Origin: Adiantum capillus-veneris
Taxonomy: Eukaryota; Streptophyta; Polypodiopsida; Polypodiales; Pteridaceae
Direction of reading: 5' to 3'
Assembly (NCBI GenBank): GCA_014529385.2
Contig: CM043945.1
Location: forward strand, 143,600,741 to 143,664,740
DNA length: 64,000 nucleotides
Part shown: positions 33,691 to 45,800 of the stretch, piece by piece
Numbering within the stretch: the stretch's first letter is position 1
Layout of the letters: each line of letters starts with the position of its first letter
Translations under genes and position numbers: made by a program
The notes under the pieces: model-generated
The model's input: the letters and a program-made list of their open reading frames with translations, nothing else
Database searches by the model: none
What the model was told of the DNA's origin: nothing

Positions 33691-34790
33691 AGATTTATGC
33701 ATAAAGCGGTGATTTGGTGAAGCTTGGTTGGCAATAATGGAGTTTGATGGTAATGTTTTTGTGGGTATGTATGCCAAGTTGATAATAATGCCAAATGATG
33801 TCTTTAATAATGGCTTGGCGGATATTTATGCCAAAGGTGATGCAAGCTCTTTGGAGAGCATTGGTTGTGGGGAATGACCAATTTAACAATGCATTAGGAA
33901 GAGGATGGAGTCTAGGAGGGCCTCTTTATTTGCCATGAGATTATGGAGGTGATTAACATTTTGACGAATAGTTGTGTACCATGTGTGCAAGAATGGTGGG
34001 TGTGTAAGAGAGGTGTAAGGATGGTCAAAGGATGCTCTTTTCTTCCCAAAAAGGGGGATGGACAACCTTATAATTTTTGACCTTCCATATCTTTTACATA
34101 TGATCTCAAATTTGAGCGGAGATTGTAGATCTGGAATCTACACACCGTGCTCTTTCCATAGGTATGCTACATGATATACTTTTACCTGCCCGCTAGATTT
34201 TAAATTTCATTTTGGGGGGACAATTTGAATTCAAATAAACTAGCCGTTTTACCTATTTGAATTCAAAAGCCGTCCTTTGATTGCTTTCTTAATACTAAAG
34301 GTTTGACTCCCTTAAACTGCCAAATAAAGAGGCCCTCCTAAACTCCATTCTCTTCCTAATGACACAGGAGTTTTGGATTTGTTTTACCAATGCTAGAGGC
34401 CATCAGAGCTAAATGTTATGATTAGCAATGCCTTAGTTGATATACATTCCAAGTACAGCGCTCTTTGGAATTCCTTGATTGGTATGCATATCAAATGCCA
34501 TGTTTGGAAATGCCTTGGCCTATATACATACCAAATGTGGTTCTCTTACAAAATCACATAAAGTTCTTGATGAGATTTTGGTTCAAAATGTTTTTTATTT
34601 GAATTGTTCATTGTGAAATTTTCTCATTATGGATGTGGCAAGAGGAAACTACGAACAATTTTAACCGAATGCAATGTAATGGTTTTTTGTAAAATGCCAT
34701 TACTTGTGCTTGCGCATTGCCGGCTCGGGGCTATCGTAGAAACATGATATGCTAGGAAAGGCCTTGGTTGATATGTAACCAAATGAAGTG
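33691..34790. repeat. diverged minisatellite, period about 60-65, split by an inverted-repeat element
   Basis: Loosely repeated units contain forms of gccttggttgatatgcataccaaatg and gctctttggaa. They occur at about 33700-33870 and resume at about 34420-34560 and 34740-34790, either side of the inverted-repeat element 33893-34360. The units are too diverged to count exactly by eye. Confidence 0.4.
33893..34360. mobile_element. 468-bp inverted-repeat (MITE-like) element
   Basis: The left 40 bases (33893-33932, starting attaggaagaggatggagt) are the inverted complement of the right 40 bases (34321-34360) with two mismatches. The interior has no gene; its open frames are short. No clear target-site duplication is visible (flanks ...caatgc and gacaca...), so the superfamily is unassigned. 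It appears to have inserted into a minisatellite-like tract. It is likely non-autonomous. Confidence 0.6.
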
Positions 34791-35208
34791 CATTATGTGG
34801 GCATGGGCCGCCAAAAAAGTTGTTGGCCGCCCATCAAAAGAAGGCCACCTGTGTTTTTTAAGCCTTCAATGGCCACCCGTTAAAGGGAGTTTTTTTAGTG
34901 AAGTGTGAAGGTAAAAGAGGAGGGCAATGATGCAACAAGCGAGCAGGGGAGAGAAGAGGAGTTAGCAAGGCTCATGGCTGCCATGGCGAGCACCAGAGAC
35001 AGCACGAGCAAGAAGAAAAATTGAGTCAGCAGTCCAAAGCACCCTGCTGGGTACTAATCACGGGTAGTCTAGTGCTCCTCTGAACTTGCCATGCCACATC
35101 ATCAATTTGCTTCACAATACCCTAGCAACGATGACACCGTCGTTGCTTAGGTAAGGGGGTTGGGGGGGTTCAAAAGGCAAAGAGTAGCATGTGGGGAAGA
35201 GAAAAGAA
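34791..35208. other. non-coding stretch
   Basis: I see no gene. A gccgcc-containing segment (34805-34880) with two related ggccgccc/ggccaccc words precedes GA-rich sequence. Confidence 0.35.
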
Positions 35209-35666
35209 GGGGAAGCAGCTCAAGAAGACAAAGTTTGGGAAGACGAGGCAAAGGAGAACAAGGAGGGCCCCTTTTCTACCTCTTGCGATGAAGCCCAACC
35301 TCACGTTCTCTCTCTCCCTCTCTTAATCGATAGCATTAGTCCTCACCTTTGAGGTGAGAGGCGGAAGCACAAAATTGACCCGGTGGCCACTACACCAAGA
35401 CCATGCACGATGGCCTCATCTTGGGAGGTACACAATAGGGGAAGCAGCTCAAGAAGACAAAGTTTGGGAAGACGAGGCAAAGGAGAACAAGGAGGGCCCC
35501 TTTTCTACCTCTTGCGATGAAGCCCAACCTCATGTTCTCTCTCTCCCTCTCTTAATAGATAGCATTAGTCCTCACCTTTGAGGTGAGAGGCGGAAGCACA
35601 AAATTGACCCGGTGGCCACTACACCAAGACTATGCACGATGGCCTCATCTTGGGAGGTACACAATA
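35209..35666. repeat. 229-bp tandem duplication across C's LTR border
   Basis: The unit 35209-35437 is repeated at 35438-35666 with only a few differences. Each unit holds about 146 bases of flank (ggggaagcagctcaagaag and onward) plus the first 80 or so bases of the C LTR (tgagaggcggaagcac). The LTR border is therefore present twice. It must have formed after C's insertion. Confidence 0.8.
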
Positions 35667-36888
35667 GGGGCACCACCTAGGCTGGAATGAGACTAGGACG
35701 CATGGTAAGGGGTTGTCACATAACACAATGACAATGTGAGAGAAGGAGATGAAGTTATCATTATATCTTCATTAATATAGGCATCATAAACACCATAACA
35801 CAAGAGAGATGTGAGAAAAGCAGAGAGAGGGACAGGAAGAGATCATTAGAGCTTCATTAATATTCAAACATTCACAAGGGGAATTTCACATAATCAACAT
35901 CTCACAAACTCATGTGTGCATCATAACTCAAACTTCTTGGCCATTAAAAACCAAAACGAATAACCATAGTCAATACTATGCCATAGTAGAACTATGCATG
36001 CATAGAGGTGCATACATAAGGACGTACATATGAGAGTGTGAGCGCTAGAGCTTTATTGTGTGTCTTTTTACAAAAGAGAAGGCCTCCTTTTATAGGCCAA
36101 AGAGTTATTAGAGAAGAGATTATGAGAATGATGGAGAGAAACCTATAAGAAATTATGTGTGTGGAGTTGGATAACCATGACTTCTTCCCATGTGAACAGA
36201 TACGCTCCACCATTTTGGCCATATCTCCCAAACCGTAGCCTTAAAAATTATTTAAAAAATTGGGACAAAAAGATCATCTCAATGCTTACAACTTTGCTGT
36301 GGAAAACTTTGTCCAATTCGGAATGAAAAAAAAAAGAGAAAATTTTCACAAAAATATGTGTCTACCTTTTCCATTCCAAACGTTTTCTAGGTGGTCCCCT
36401 CTTCACTCCATGTGCAAGCCTTGTGTCCACAAGTGAATTATGCTTGAGTTTGATAATATTTTGTTGACTCTAACTCCATAATGCATAAGATTCTCCTCTC
36501 TTTCACTATTGACTCTTATTCTTCACCTATAGTGATCGTCAGGTAGAATCAGCATCCATCAAAATTTTTGTTTAATATTTTGTTGACTCTAACTCCATAA
36601 TGCATAAGATTTTCCTCCCTTTCACTATTGACTCTTATTCTTCACCTATAGTGTTCGTCAGGTAGAATCAGCATCCATCAAAAATTTTGTTTTCATATGG
36701 TTTGTTCCTACCTCTCCTTATTTCGAAGATGCAAATGTGTCAAAACCATAGCTATGTACATAATAAATACATAGGATTTTGTGATTTTCATGCATCAGGT
36801 TCCTTCCTCCTCCTCAATATGCCTTGAAGCCTTGACATCAAGTACATACCAAGAGAGAGGTGGTCAAAAATTTGAAAACCATCCTTCA
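35584..36888 (-). repeat. 3' LTR of element C (left)
   Basis: The LTR starts TGAGAGG and ends CCTTCA on the plus strand. It matches the right LTR (61588-63003). On the minus strand a polypurine tract stands just before it (36889-36906), so this is the 3' LTR of a minus-strand element. It carries a 117-bp tandem duplication (about 36456-36690) that is absent from the right copy. A minus-strand TATA box lies at about 36088-36097. Confidence 0.7.
36088..36097 (-). promoter_or_regulatory. TATA box of element C LTR (left copy)
   Basis: The minus strand reads ggcctataaaaggagg. The same sequence is in the right LTR at about 62119-62128, where it would drive the element. Confidence 0.55.
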
Positions 36889-36906
36889 TTATCCCTCCCC
36901 CTAAAT
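36889..36906 (-). promoter_or_regulatory. polypurine tract of element C
   Basis: The minus strand reads agatttagggggagggataa directly before the LTR start TGAAGG. Confidence 0.65.
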
Positions 36907-36919
36907 CTAGAGGCATTTA

Positions 36920-37901
36920 TGTAAGACCGTGGGGGACTAGACCATGCAAATCTCCACCCAAATGTGCATATTTATAGACTCCTAGTCCCTGAATATAGTG
37001 CCCCTTGACCGCATGTCCATCCTGGCTCTTGGCCTAGCCCTTGGCCTGACATTACTCCCCCCTTGGAGAAGCATTTTCGTCCTCGAAAACACAAGTGATA
37101 GTATCTTCGTAAGTACACTAATGTTTTTTTGATTGGCATCCCATGCACGGGCCAATTGTCCAGATAACCGATACTTGGTGCAGTGAGGAGGTTCAATGAA
37201 ACCAAGAGCAACATCTTGATTTTCAACATTGTTGTCCTTTTGCAATCACTTGTATCTAGAATGGTAACTCAATTTACAACCTACTTGAGTACTTTAAAGG
37301 AGTAACCACAACTAAGAGGTGTTTAAAAGCATAACCAATTTTCAGACTTTCTGAAGGTACTGGAAACATGCAATAAAACCTCTTCTCAACTTTTCATGAA
37401 ATTAATATGCTAACATACTCATTAGTAGCAACCAAGTCCTTGACTTGCTATTGTTTTCTTGCCAGTAACCAGCCTCATCGAAATTGATGATCAAGGTTGA
37501 TAACTTGAGAATAAGAGGCAAAGACTAAAACTAGTCGTAACATGCCTTTCATCATGTGAAGCAAACTCCAAACCAGAAAGGTAACTGATCCAGTTGTGTC
37601 GCTTCTTGCTAACGTATGCACTTAGCATATCCTTTAGCGTGGTTTACTAGCATATGCACTTAACATATCCTTTAGTACTAAATAGAATGCTTGTAAGTTG
37701 CCCATCCAACGTGGGATGAATAGCAACAGTAAGAGTGAGGTGCTTTCCCCCAACCACTTGCAGACAGCATTCCACGACCTTCGGGACTTGACCATGCAAC
37801 TCTCCACCCAACCGTGCATATATATAGATTCCTAGTCCCTGAATATAGCGCCCCTTGACCGCATGTCGGTCGTGGCCCTTGGCCTGTCCCTTGGCCTGAC
37901 A
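36920..37901 (-). mobile_element. small LTR element with chromovirus-like 3' end
   Basis: Two related repeats of about 130 bp (about 36920-37051 and 37773-37901) enclose about 720 bp. On the minus strand they start TGTCAGGCC, and the left one is preceded by ccaaggggggagtaa, a good polypurine tract. The sequence just before it (ttcgaggacgaaaatgcttc) is the typical end of Ty3/gypsy Pol in chromodomain-type elements (F-E-D-E-N-A pattern). A minus-strand TATA-like sequence sits in each repeat. It is a very reduced copy, broken, lying in element C. Confidence 0.45.
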
Positions 37902-37904
37902 ATA

Positions 37905-38765
37905 TATGCCTCTAATTCCATATTTGAGTTGATTGAGTAGTAGAGAAGTCTATAACTAGTTGGCTTTTGAACTAGCCATTGCATTTTTCCATTAGTGAGA
38001 TCTTGGGGACATTCACCTATTTTCAAGAAAAGCAATACGTCCTCACAAGGCTCGCTGGATAAATCATCAATCATCAAAAACTCAAATTTCTTTTGAGTAA
38101 CAGGCATGCCTACAGCGTCAAAAACTTTTGTGCCAATATTCTCCAGGATCCCAAGTAAAGAATAGGATAGTCACCTGTAATGTCCTAACAATAAGATTTC
38201 TTGCTTCATGCCAAAAAGGATAGGATTTGTAACCACCATGAGTGAAAGGATAATTGAGTACTTTAGCTCCTTCCAAGACAATACTTAGAATCATGTTCCC
38301 CAAGATTGTACCATGAGTCTTGTATCTACGGCTTCCTTGTTGATGTGGCAAGTCTCAAGTTTCTTCAAAACCTAGCTTACTGATGTTACTAAAGTGAGAA
38401 AAAGATTTTCTTTCCTCTTGGGTGTTGTCAAAAAGTTCCATTGTCTTTCCTGACATTGGTAATACACCGCAAACCTTGTAGCTCAAAGACAAGCTTGATA
38501 AATGTTATACCACCAAAGTGCATAGCATATACAGAAGATAGGTTGCAATCCACTGGTTGAAAACGTTTTCATCTTGACTATATGCATAAAAGACCATACT
38601 GCCATCTTTCTCACATTGAGATCCATTTTCTATGACTTTAATGACCACCCCTTGTGCTAAGGTTTCTTTAAAGGTTTTCTTAAATGTATATAACAGAGTA
38701 TGATCAAACAAAATCTCTACATCTAGGTTGCCAAACCTAGATCTCCAATAAGTTGCCACTGCATC
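37905..38765 (-). mobile_element. element C pol remnant and unknown coding-like sequence
   Basis: One minus-strand stretch (about 38107-37910) with FLKIGECPQDLTNGKMQWLV matches the linker between RNase H and integrase of element A (FFLQAGKCPKHLDKVQRHRL), so it is gypsy pol. The part at 38118-38765 is protein-like (YWRSRFGNLDVEILFDHTLL and GGYKSYPFWHEARN), but I do not recognise it. It is broken. Confidence 0.45.
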
Positions 38766-40159
38766 CACTTGCTTAATAATCTCTTTAGGGTGAAATTAAC
38801 AGTCCTATTGATTGGTAACAACCATCCCAATTTTCTCTCCAATAGATTCCTCTAATTGGGGCAGCTACAAAGACTTCATGCTTCCTTCTTGCAACTGTAT
38901 AGCTGGTGGATCCACCTTGTTGTGATCAGTGAGAATGAGACCCATGATTTCAAGAGAGTTTTCACTATCATTCATTCTTGTAGAGTCTTCCTCTATTGAT
39001 GCTATAGTAGAACTTTTAAAGAGCTCATATGTAGTAGTCTCTAGGTCCATCCCTTGCTGCTTACCAATCTTCGTGTTGTATAGAATCTCCTTGCACTTTC
39101 TACCTTGCATCCTGAAAATTCGTGTGTCTAAATATTTCTTTGCTCTCATGGCCATGGGCCACAATATCTCTGAGATAATTGGGTTGCCCTCCCCCTTAGG
39201 GATACTCAAGCCCTGCTCACTCACGAGATCACAAGATTCTATAGACTCATGGATGGTGAAACATGAAATGCCGATTTTTTGTCATGGCTTATAATTTCTC
39301 TTGATTGAATTGTCCTTGGACTTTATCTTGTCTTCCTTTTTTGAAGCTTCCTCAGACTTACAGTGCCTAACTACCATGTTGTCTGCCTCTTCAACATTGG
39401 TCTTACCCTCCTCTACTCCCTTGATGTTTTTCTCCACTTTCATCTTGTCAAGATTGATGACACTCACTACCTGGTTGCCAACTAGTGGTGGTGGTAAAGG
39501 TGGAACAAGGGTATGTGGTGGTGGTTGTGGTTGTGGTTTCACATGTCATTGTAAAATTTGCACGGGTGGTGCTTGTTGTGGTGGCATTGGTGGTGGTGGT
39601 ATTGCTCCTCTGCTGAAATTCGGTCTCCTTGGGTGTGGACAAAAAATACATACCATGGCTGTCTTATCCATAATTGTAGCAGTGGTATTCATGGTTTTTC
39701 CTTCTTTTTCCTCTCCCTTGCTCTTGATTGAAGCTGTGTGCATGCCCTTTCTACACCAAATGCGTAGATAGATTCTGCAGATGTGGCTTAATAGATCTTG
39801 CTGCTCTTTTGATGCCTCTTGTGGTTGGCTCCTTTGAGCAGCCATTGAAGTTACTGGGGTTAGTCAGATTGAGCTTGAGACTCGTTGATTCTTGCTTGCA
39901 TGTGTAGCTTCTTGGGGCGGACTACTACCACTGCCAATTCATTCGTTGCAGGGAATCTCCCCTTCACCTTTTCCTTAAGCAACGACCACAAGCCATCAAT
40001 GAAATGGTCCTTCTTCAAGAAATTAGGCACTCCTTCACCTTCCTCTAGTGAGGAAACCCATCACTCCCACAAATCCACAAATTGGGATTCGTAAGTGGCA
40101 TACTCTAGCAGACCTCCCTATTTTAACTTTATCAGGAGCTTCCATAACGTTTTTGAGGT
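38766..40159 (-). repeat. 1.39-kb direct repeat, left copy (element C gag-pro)
   Basis: This matches 58335-59727; about 8 differences in 340 bases were compared by eye. On the minus strand it encodes a proline-rich Gag tail (PPPPMPPQQAPP) and a protease end (GLSIPKGEGNPIISEILWP, related to element A's MPAKGEGYPIILGRPWL), then a block SLEIMGLILTDHNKVDPP matching A's SLEVMGIIFNTSKTPSIEVD. It lies immediately left of the D copy 2 block. Confidence 0.75.
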
Positions 40160-40695
40160 CTTGCAATAGATGTCAAGCATTTGGGAAGAGGGTGTTGAAG
40201 CCAGAGCTACAAAAAACCATTATGGCATTTGATGTGTTTGAAAAGTGGGGGGATCGATGCAATAGGCCCGCTACCTATCACAAGCAGGGGCAAAAGCTAT
40301 ATTTTGATTGCAGTGGACTATCTCTCTAGATGGGCAGAGGCTATAGCAGTAAAACAAATCAGTGCAAAGGATGTGGCAAAATTTGTGTATAATGAAATAT
40401 GTTGCAAGTTTGGGGTGCCATTGGAGCTACTTTCGGATAAGGGTCCAGGATTTAGAGCTAAACTACTATACTTTTTATGCGCAAAGATGAAGATTAGGCA
40501 CCAGCATACCACTCCTTATTACCCGCAGTGTAATGGCTTAAATGAAATATTTAATGGTGAGTTGGAACAAATTCTTTTGAAAGTGACAGAGCACCAAAGA
40601 AAGAATTGGGATTTGGAATTGCCTAGTGGATTATGGGCTTACCGTACTTCGGTGAAGAAAGGTACATGGTTTACTCCATTTCATTTGGTATATGG
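40160..40695 (+). mobile_element. element D copy 2, integrase part
   Basis: This plus-strand Ty3/gypsy integrase starts in the zinc-binding region (SCNRCQAFGKRVLKPELQ). It shows core motifs GIDAIGPLPITSRGKS, LLSDKGPGFRA and TPYYPQCNGLNEIFNGE. It matches D copy 1 from 22762 onward. It continues at 50782 after the inserted element A. It is broken. Confidence 0.75.
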
Positions 40696-40838
40696 TGAGA
40701 GCGGATTTTTTGAGATGGGGCTCAACTCAAGGATCCCACCAGACAACCACTCCGTAAGACCCTACACACGCATATTTCTTAGGGGCACCACCCTCTTTTA
40801 TGGAGAAAGATGGAAACCAAAACAAACCATATACAATC

Positions 40839-40871
<33 letters not shown>

Positions 40872-42680
40872 TCCTTATGTGCTTCAACATAAAATGCCCT
40901 TCAACCATTCAACACACACTCCTTAAGCAATCCCTTTGAACACTGCACAAACTCACATGCAAAGATTGACCTTCACCATATTAGTGCTCATATACTTCTA
41001 AGAAAATCAAGCACGAAACCTCAAAACTCAAAACACCATAATGCACAAATACTTGACAACTCCTTTCCTTTCCCAAAAGAAGAGACTACTTACACACATA
41101 AGGCGGCATGCATAGAGAGCTCTTCTCCATCTATGCAGCCCCAAGACTTACTTACACACAACATAAGGAGAGAAGCCAAGCAAATAGACACCAAGGTGCA
41201 CAAAAACTTTCTCAACAAACAAGAAACCCAATGAGGACAAAATATGAGAAGCTGCCAAGATATGCTTACCAATTTTATATGCGTTTAGAGCAAAAGTGTG
41301 ACGACGACATCCCAATTGCAACAATTTGTTGATCAAACCATGAGATAGATCATTGAACTTGATATCCTTGCTCTCATATAGAATCTACAATCCTTATTTA
41401 GGGATGAGTATGGTAAGAGGAATGTTTGAAAGAGAATGGTAGCAATAGCATATTGATGCTCTCTCTATGGTGCCGCTTATGATAGCGAGCTTAGGAAATG
41501 GATAGGGAGACAAGAGGAGAGAGAGATTAGGGCTTCCCTAACCTTAGAGGAGCTTATTTGCAGCAATGGAGTCGGTGTGTGTATTTTTGTGCTTGCCAAA
41601 GGGCCTTTTTATAGCTGTACAAGACCTTGGGTTAGGTTAAACTTGACTAGGGTAGGTAATTAACCATAGTTAGGTTCCCTTTTGACCATTCCTTCAATTA
41701 TGCAAATAAGGGACTTATTTTTTCATTAAAAATAGCCTTTTAAGTGGTGGAGGCTCCATAAGGGTTGATAATGTATGTGGGCCCCACCATGATGTCCCTC
41801 CAGTGGCTCCTGCAAAGTGTCCCCATCCTGTTTGTTGTGTCACTGGAAGCATCTTGAGCTGACCCCTCCACATGCAAGTGGTTTTTAACTCCACATTGGT
41901 ATTTTAGAATGTTGAAGAAGTCAAGAAAACTTTTCACCTTTGTGGTTTACCTGATTGTTACTTTGACATGCAGCACCTTGTTTTCACCATAACTTTCAGC
42001 TTGTAACTCAGAATTGGGTGCTGTAAAAGGCAAAGTTGACCTTCTCAAAGTGTTTAAGCCGATTTTGGAGTGTTCCTCAAGTATACCCACGAGATAAGGC
42101 ATTCAAGATGCATCCAAAACACCTTTTGGACCAAGTCTCCTTGTAGGGGGCCCTTTAGCATGCATCCAAGGTGTAGCATGCTTTTTTCAAAAGAGAATCC
42201 ACCTTAAACAAATGAGGTAGGCTCCAATAAATTTTGATTTATTGGGGATATACATTATATTTAAAATTTGTTGACCAACACAAGTAAATGATCCAAGAGT
42301 TGGGTCACATAGTGGTGGGGAAGGGAAGGCCTACAAGGTTAACCCTACCCTTGAGAGAAGATGGGTAAGATAAGTGTCCATAAATTATTTATTTACAAAT
42401 TATGGGATGTAGATAGCTATTTAAATTAGTAAAGGTAATTATTTAAAAGAATGTGCAGTAAAAAAAACTAGAAGAGTAGAATTAAGTTTACTATTTATAT
42501 TTAGCATGAAGAGAGAAATATGATGTAAATGCATAAAGATCTAAGAAAGGTAAAGTGTTTGTATGGAAAAAGACTATTACAGAAAGAGAGAATGAACACT
42601 AGGTTAAAACTTTGATAAAAAATGTATACATTTGAGTAGAAATGTAGTGCAAATGCAAGGTTACCATTTAACGCTACTCA
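40696..42680 (-). repeat. 3' LTR of element A (left)
   Basis: This 1985-bp LTR matches 48762-50777. It contains a minus-strand TATA box at 41606-41613 and a CA microsatellite (about 40848-40868) that is longer in the partner (48902-48947). Confidence 0.9.
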
Positions 42681-42698
42681 TATTAGCCCTCCCCCTTC
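42681..42698 (-). promoter_or_regulatory. polypurine tract of element A
   Basis: The minus strand reads gaagggggagggctaata directly before the 3' LTR start TGAGTAGC. Confidence 0.75.
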
Positions 42699-42835
42699 AT
42701 CTAGGATCATTCATACTCCTAGATGAAACAAAAGAGTTTTTTTTCTTTTTTTTTTCTCTTTTTTTTTCTTATTTTTCCAAAAAAAGGAGGAGTGATGTGC
42801 ACTCTTTTACTCCATTAGACCTGCTTTTCATTACC

Positions 42836-45800
42836 TCAATCCCATAAATCGGAGATGGGAGGGTTGCCTAGGGTATGTTCAGATTCCAAGGCTGGTTCTT
42901 CTTTGCACATCAAAGCTTTAAAAATATGTGGAGCATTTGCCAAGCCGAAGGGAGCCATGCCAATTTGGAGCTTAGACGATGTAGGTAGATGACTTCCTAT
43001 CAACGGATTGATACGTTGAAAGTAGGGCTTTAATCTCCATCCATTGACTCTGGTCTTGTGGAGTTTTCCTGAGAAATCTGCTAATCTGTAACTACCATTC
43101 CCAAAATTTGTTTTTATCATGAAAGGTCCCTCCCATCTTTGCAAAAACTTTTTGTCAAGTCGAGTATCAAGTCGGTTATCATAGCGAAGAACCAACATAC
43201 CTTCCTTCAATCCTTTCCCCTTGATCTTCTTGTTGATTTTATCCCTATGGCTTGTCGCTTTGGTGATGTAGTGATCAATGGACTCTTCTCTATCAAGCTC
43301 AAGTCGTTGAAGATCTAAAATTCTTTCCTGCAAAGCTTCTTTTGGCCTCTTTGCTCCCCGGGAGAGAATGCGTAGGCTTGCAATCTCCACCTCAATAGGA
43401 AGGAGTGCCTCCTGTCCATACACCAAATGAAAAGGAGTGAATTGAGTGGATACCTTGAAAGATGTTATGTATGCCCATAGAGCTCGGTCAAATGACAATC
43501 TCAGTCGTTTGGTCGATCTGCAACCTGCTTAGAAATGATCTTACATATCATTCCATTCACCTTTTCAACCAACCCATTGCACTGAGGGTAGTAAGGTGTA
43601 GAATGCAAATGTTTGACTTTTAACTTTGCCAAAAGATTATCTAGGAGCTCCGCTCTAAACCCTGGACCACGATCTGACAAAATCTCTAATGGTGTGCCGA
43701 ATCTACTGCATATGTGATCAAAGATAAATTTTGATACCTCCTCGGCTGTAATTTGTGTTGTACTTGCTGCCTCTGCCCATAGTGTCATGTAATCTACTCC
43801 CACAATGATGAAGGCCTTCCCGGTAGATGTGCAAGGTAAGGGGCCTATTGCATCCACACCCCACTTTTCAAAAGGGCCATAAGATATTATTGGGACTCGA
43901 GGCTCATATGTTAGTCGTCTATCCCTAGCAATTTGGCATGGCTTACATGCCTTACACCAATATTGGACATCACGATGTAAGCTCGGCCAAATAAACCCTG
44001 CTTGTAAAATCTTCCTACTTGTAATATCTTGAGAAAAGTGACCACCACAGACATCATCATGACATGAAAGAAGAATTTTCTCTATCTCTTGCACACCTGG
44101 TACTCTCCTCAAGACCAAATCTTTCCCTTTGTGATATAAATCATCCCCGATCAACTGGTAAGGTGTGGCCTTCTTAACTAGTCTATGTCTTTGCACCTTG
44201 TCTAAGTGTTTTGGACACTTACCTGCTTGTAGAAAGAAGATAATGTCTTTTAGCTCCTCTTGACCTTGATATTTGGGTTCATATAGTTTCACACCTCCTA
44301 CCGCCATTTGAAGCTTTTCATTTGCGAGTAAGTCTGATTCCTTGTTATGAGTTCTCACAATGTGTTGTACCTGTGTTTCTTTAAAACCCTTCATCAAAGC
44401 TCTTACACTACTAAGCCACTCAAACAATGTACGATTCTTGCACCTCCAAGTCCCTTGGATTTGCCTGACCACTAGCAAAGAATCACCTTTTATAAAAAGT
44501 CTTTGTATGCCTAATTCTTTGCATTCTTCTAACCCAAGGGTTAGAGCAGCATACTCAGCCTCATTGTTAGAGTGAACACTGGGTAGAGTGATACCTTTTC
44601 TAACCATTACCTCCTTTTGTGGGTTCAAAATGATGATTCCCCCTGCTGCTTTGTCTTGTTGGTGTTGATAAGCTTCGTCAAAGCATAAAGTATGGGCATT
44701 ATCAATCTCCTTCACTTTGAACTGTTTTGAGCCTTCCTCTCTTTGTAGTCGTGATCCTTCCCTTTCTCTCACTTTGTAGGTGAGAATGTCTGCAAGTCCT
44801 GCTCTTGTGCTATCTTCTACAAGGAAAGTGTATTCAAATTCTTGGAGTTCAAGTACCCACTTTGCTATTCTAGATGAGAGGCTCATATGTTGTACTACAT
44901 ATGGTAGATTGTGCTCTAAGGTGAGAAAAACAAATGGCACAGGGAGAAGATACGATCGAAACTTCCTTACCGCAAACAAGATTGCAAAGACCACTTTCTC
45001 CATTTCAGTGTATCCCTTCTCGGCCGGAGTCATCACCTTGCTTGCAAAATAGATCGGCCTCATGTATGATGTTTTAGGATCTTTTTGCATCAAAACAATA
45101 CCAATTGCTTTGAAACCTACACTTAGAGTGACATAGTAGGTCTCCTTTGGATCTGGTGGCATTAGGATTGGGAGAGAGCTAAGAATTCCCTTCACTTCCT
45201 CAAAACATTTTGCATGTTCCCTCCCCCATTCAAATGTAGATTGGCTTGCCAACCTATGCAAAGGGGCGATGGCTTCTGCTAGGAGATGGATGAAGCGAGA
45301 CATGTACCTCACTTTGTGGTTGAAGGTCATTAGCTCCTTGGTTGTCGTTGGTGGTTGTAGTGACAAGAGAGCATTTACTTTTGATGGATCCACTTGAATT
45401 CCTTGCAAAGAAACCACATGACCTAGCAATACCACTTGTGACTCTGCAATGTGACACTTCTCAGGATTAAGCTGTCCCCCAAATTGATGAAGCCTCCTAA
45501 GCCCCTCCTCAACTTTTTGGCAATGAAGTCTTTGGCTACTATAGATACAGAAGTCATCCATAAAAACCCTAATTGACTTTCCAAATAAGGGTTGAAAGAC
45601 AAGAGTTGTAAACCTTATAAAGGTACTAGGAGCATTCGTGAGCCCAAATGGCATCACCTTATAGGCAAAGCAACCCCAAGGTGTGATGAAAGTGGTTTTT
45701 AACTGATCTTCTTTTGCTATTATGATTTGAAAATACCCTGAATACCCATCACACACTGTGTAACATTCATAGCCGGCTACTTCGTTTAAGATTTCATCTT

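Noticed and set aside
32020-33890. Possible host gene in the gap after E1
   Set aside because: Only short frames without domains, AT-rich with repeated words. Most likely the rest of D's LTR.
36972-37245. Minus-strand frames ending in MSGQGLGQEPG and NVRPRARPRARMDMRSRG, similar at 37678-38107
   Set aside because: The shared ends come from the small LTR repeat (TGTCAGGCCAAGGG...) being translated in both places, not from a conserved protein.
39301-39771. Plus-strand glycine-rich frame, and the matching one at 58932-59396
   Set aside because: It is the complement of the proline-rich Gag tail of element C on the minus strand.
40848-40868. CA runs here and at 48902-48947 considered as CRISPR-like or satellite arrays
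   Set aside because: They are simple dinucleotide repeats inside the LTRs of element A, with no spacers.
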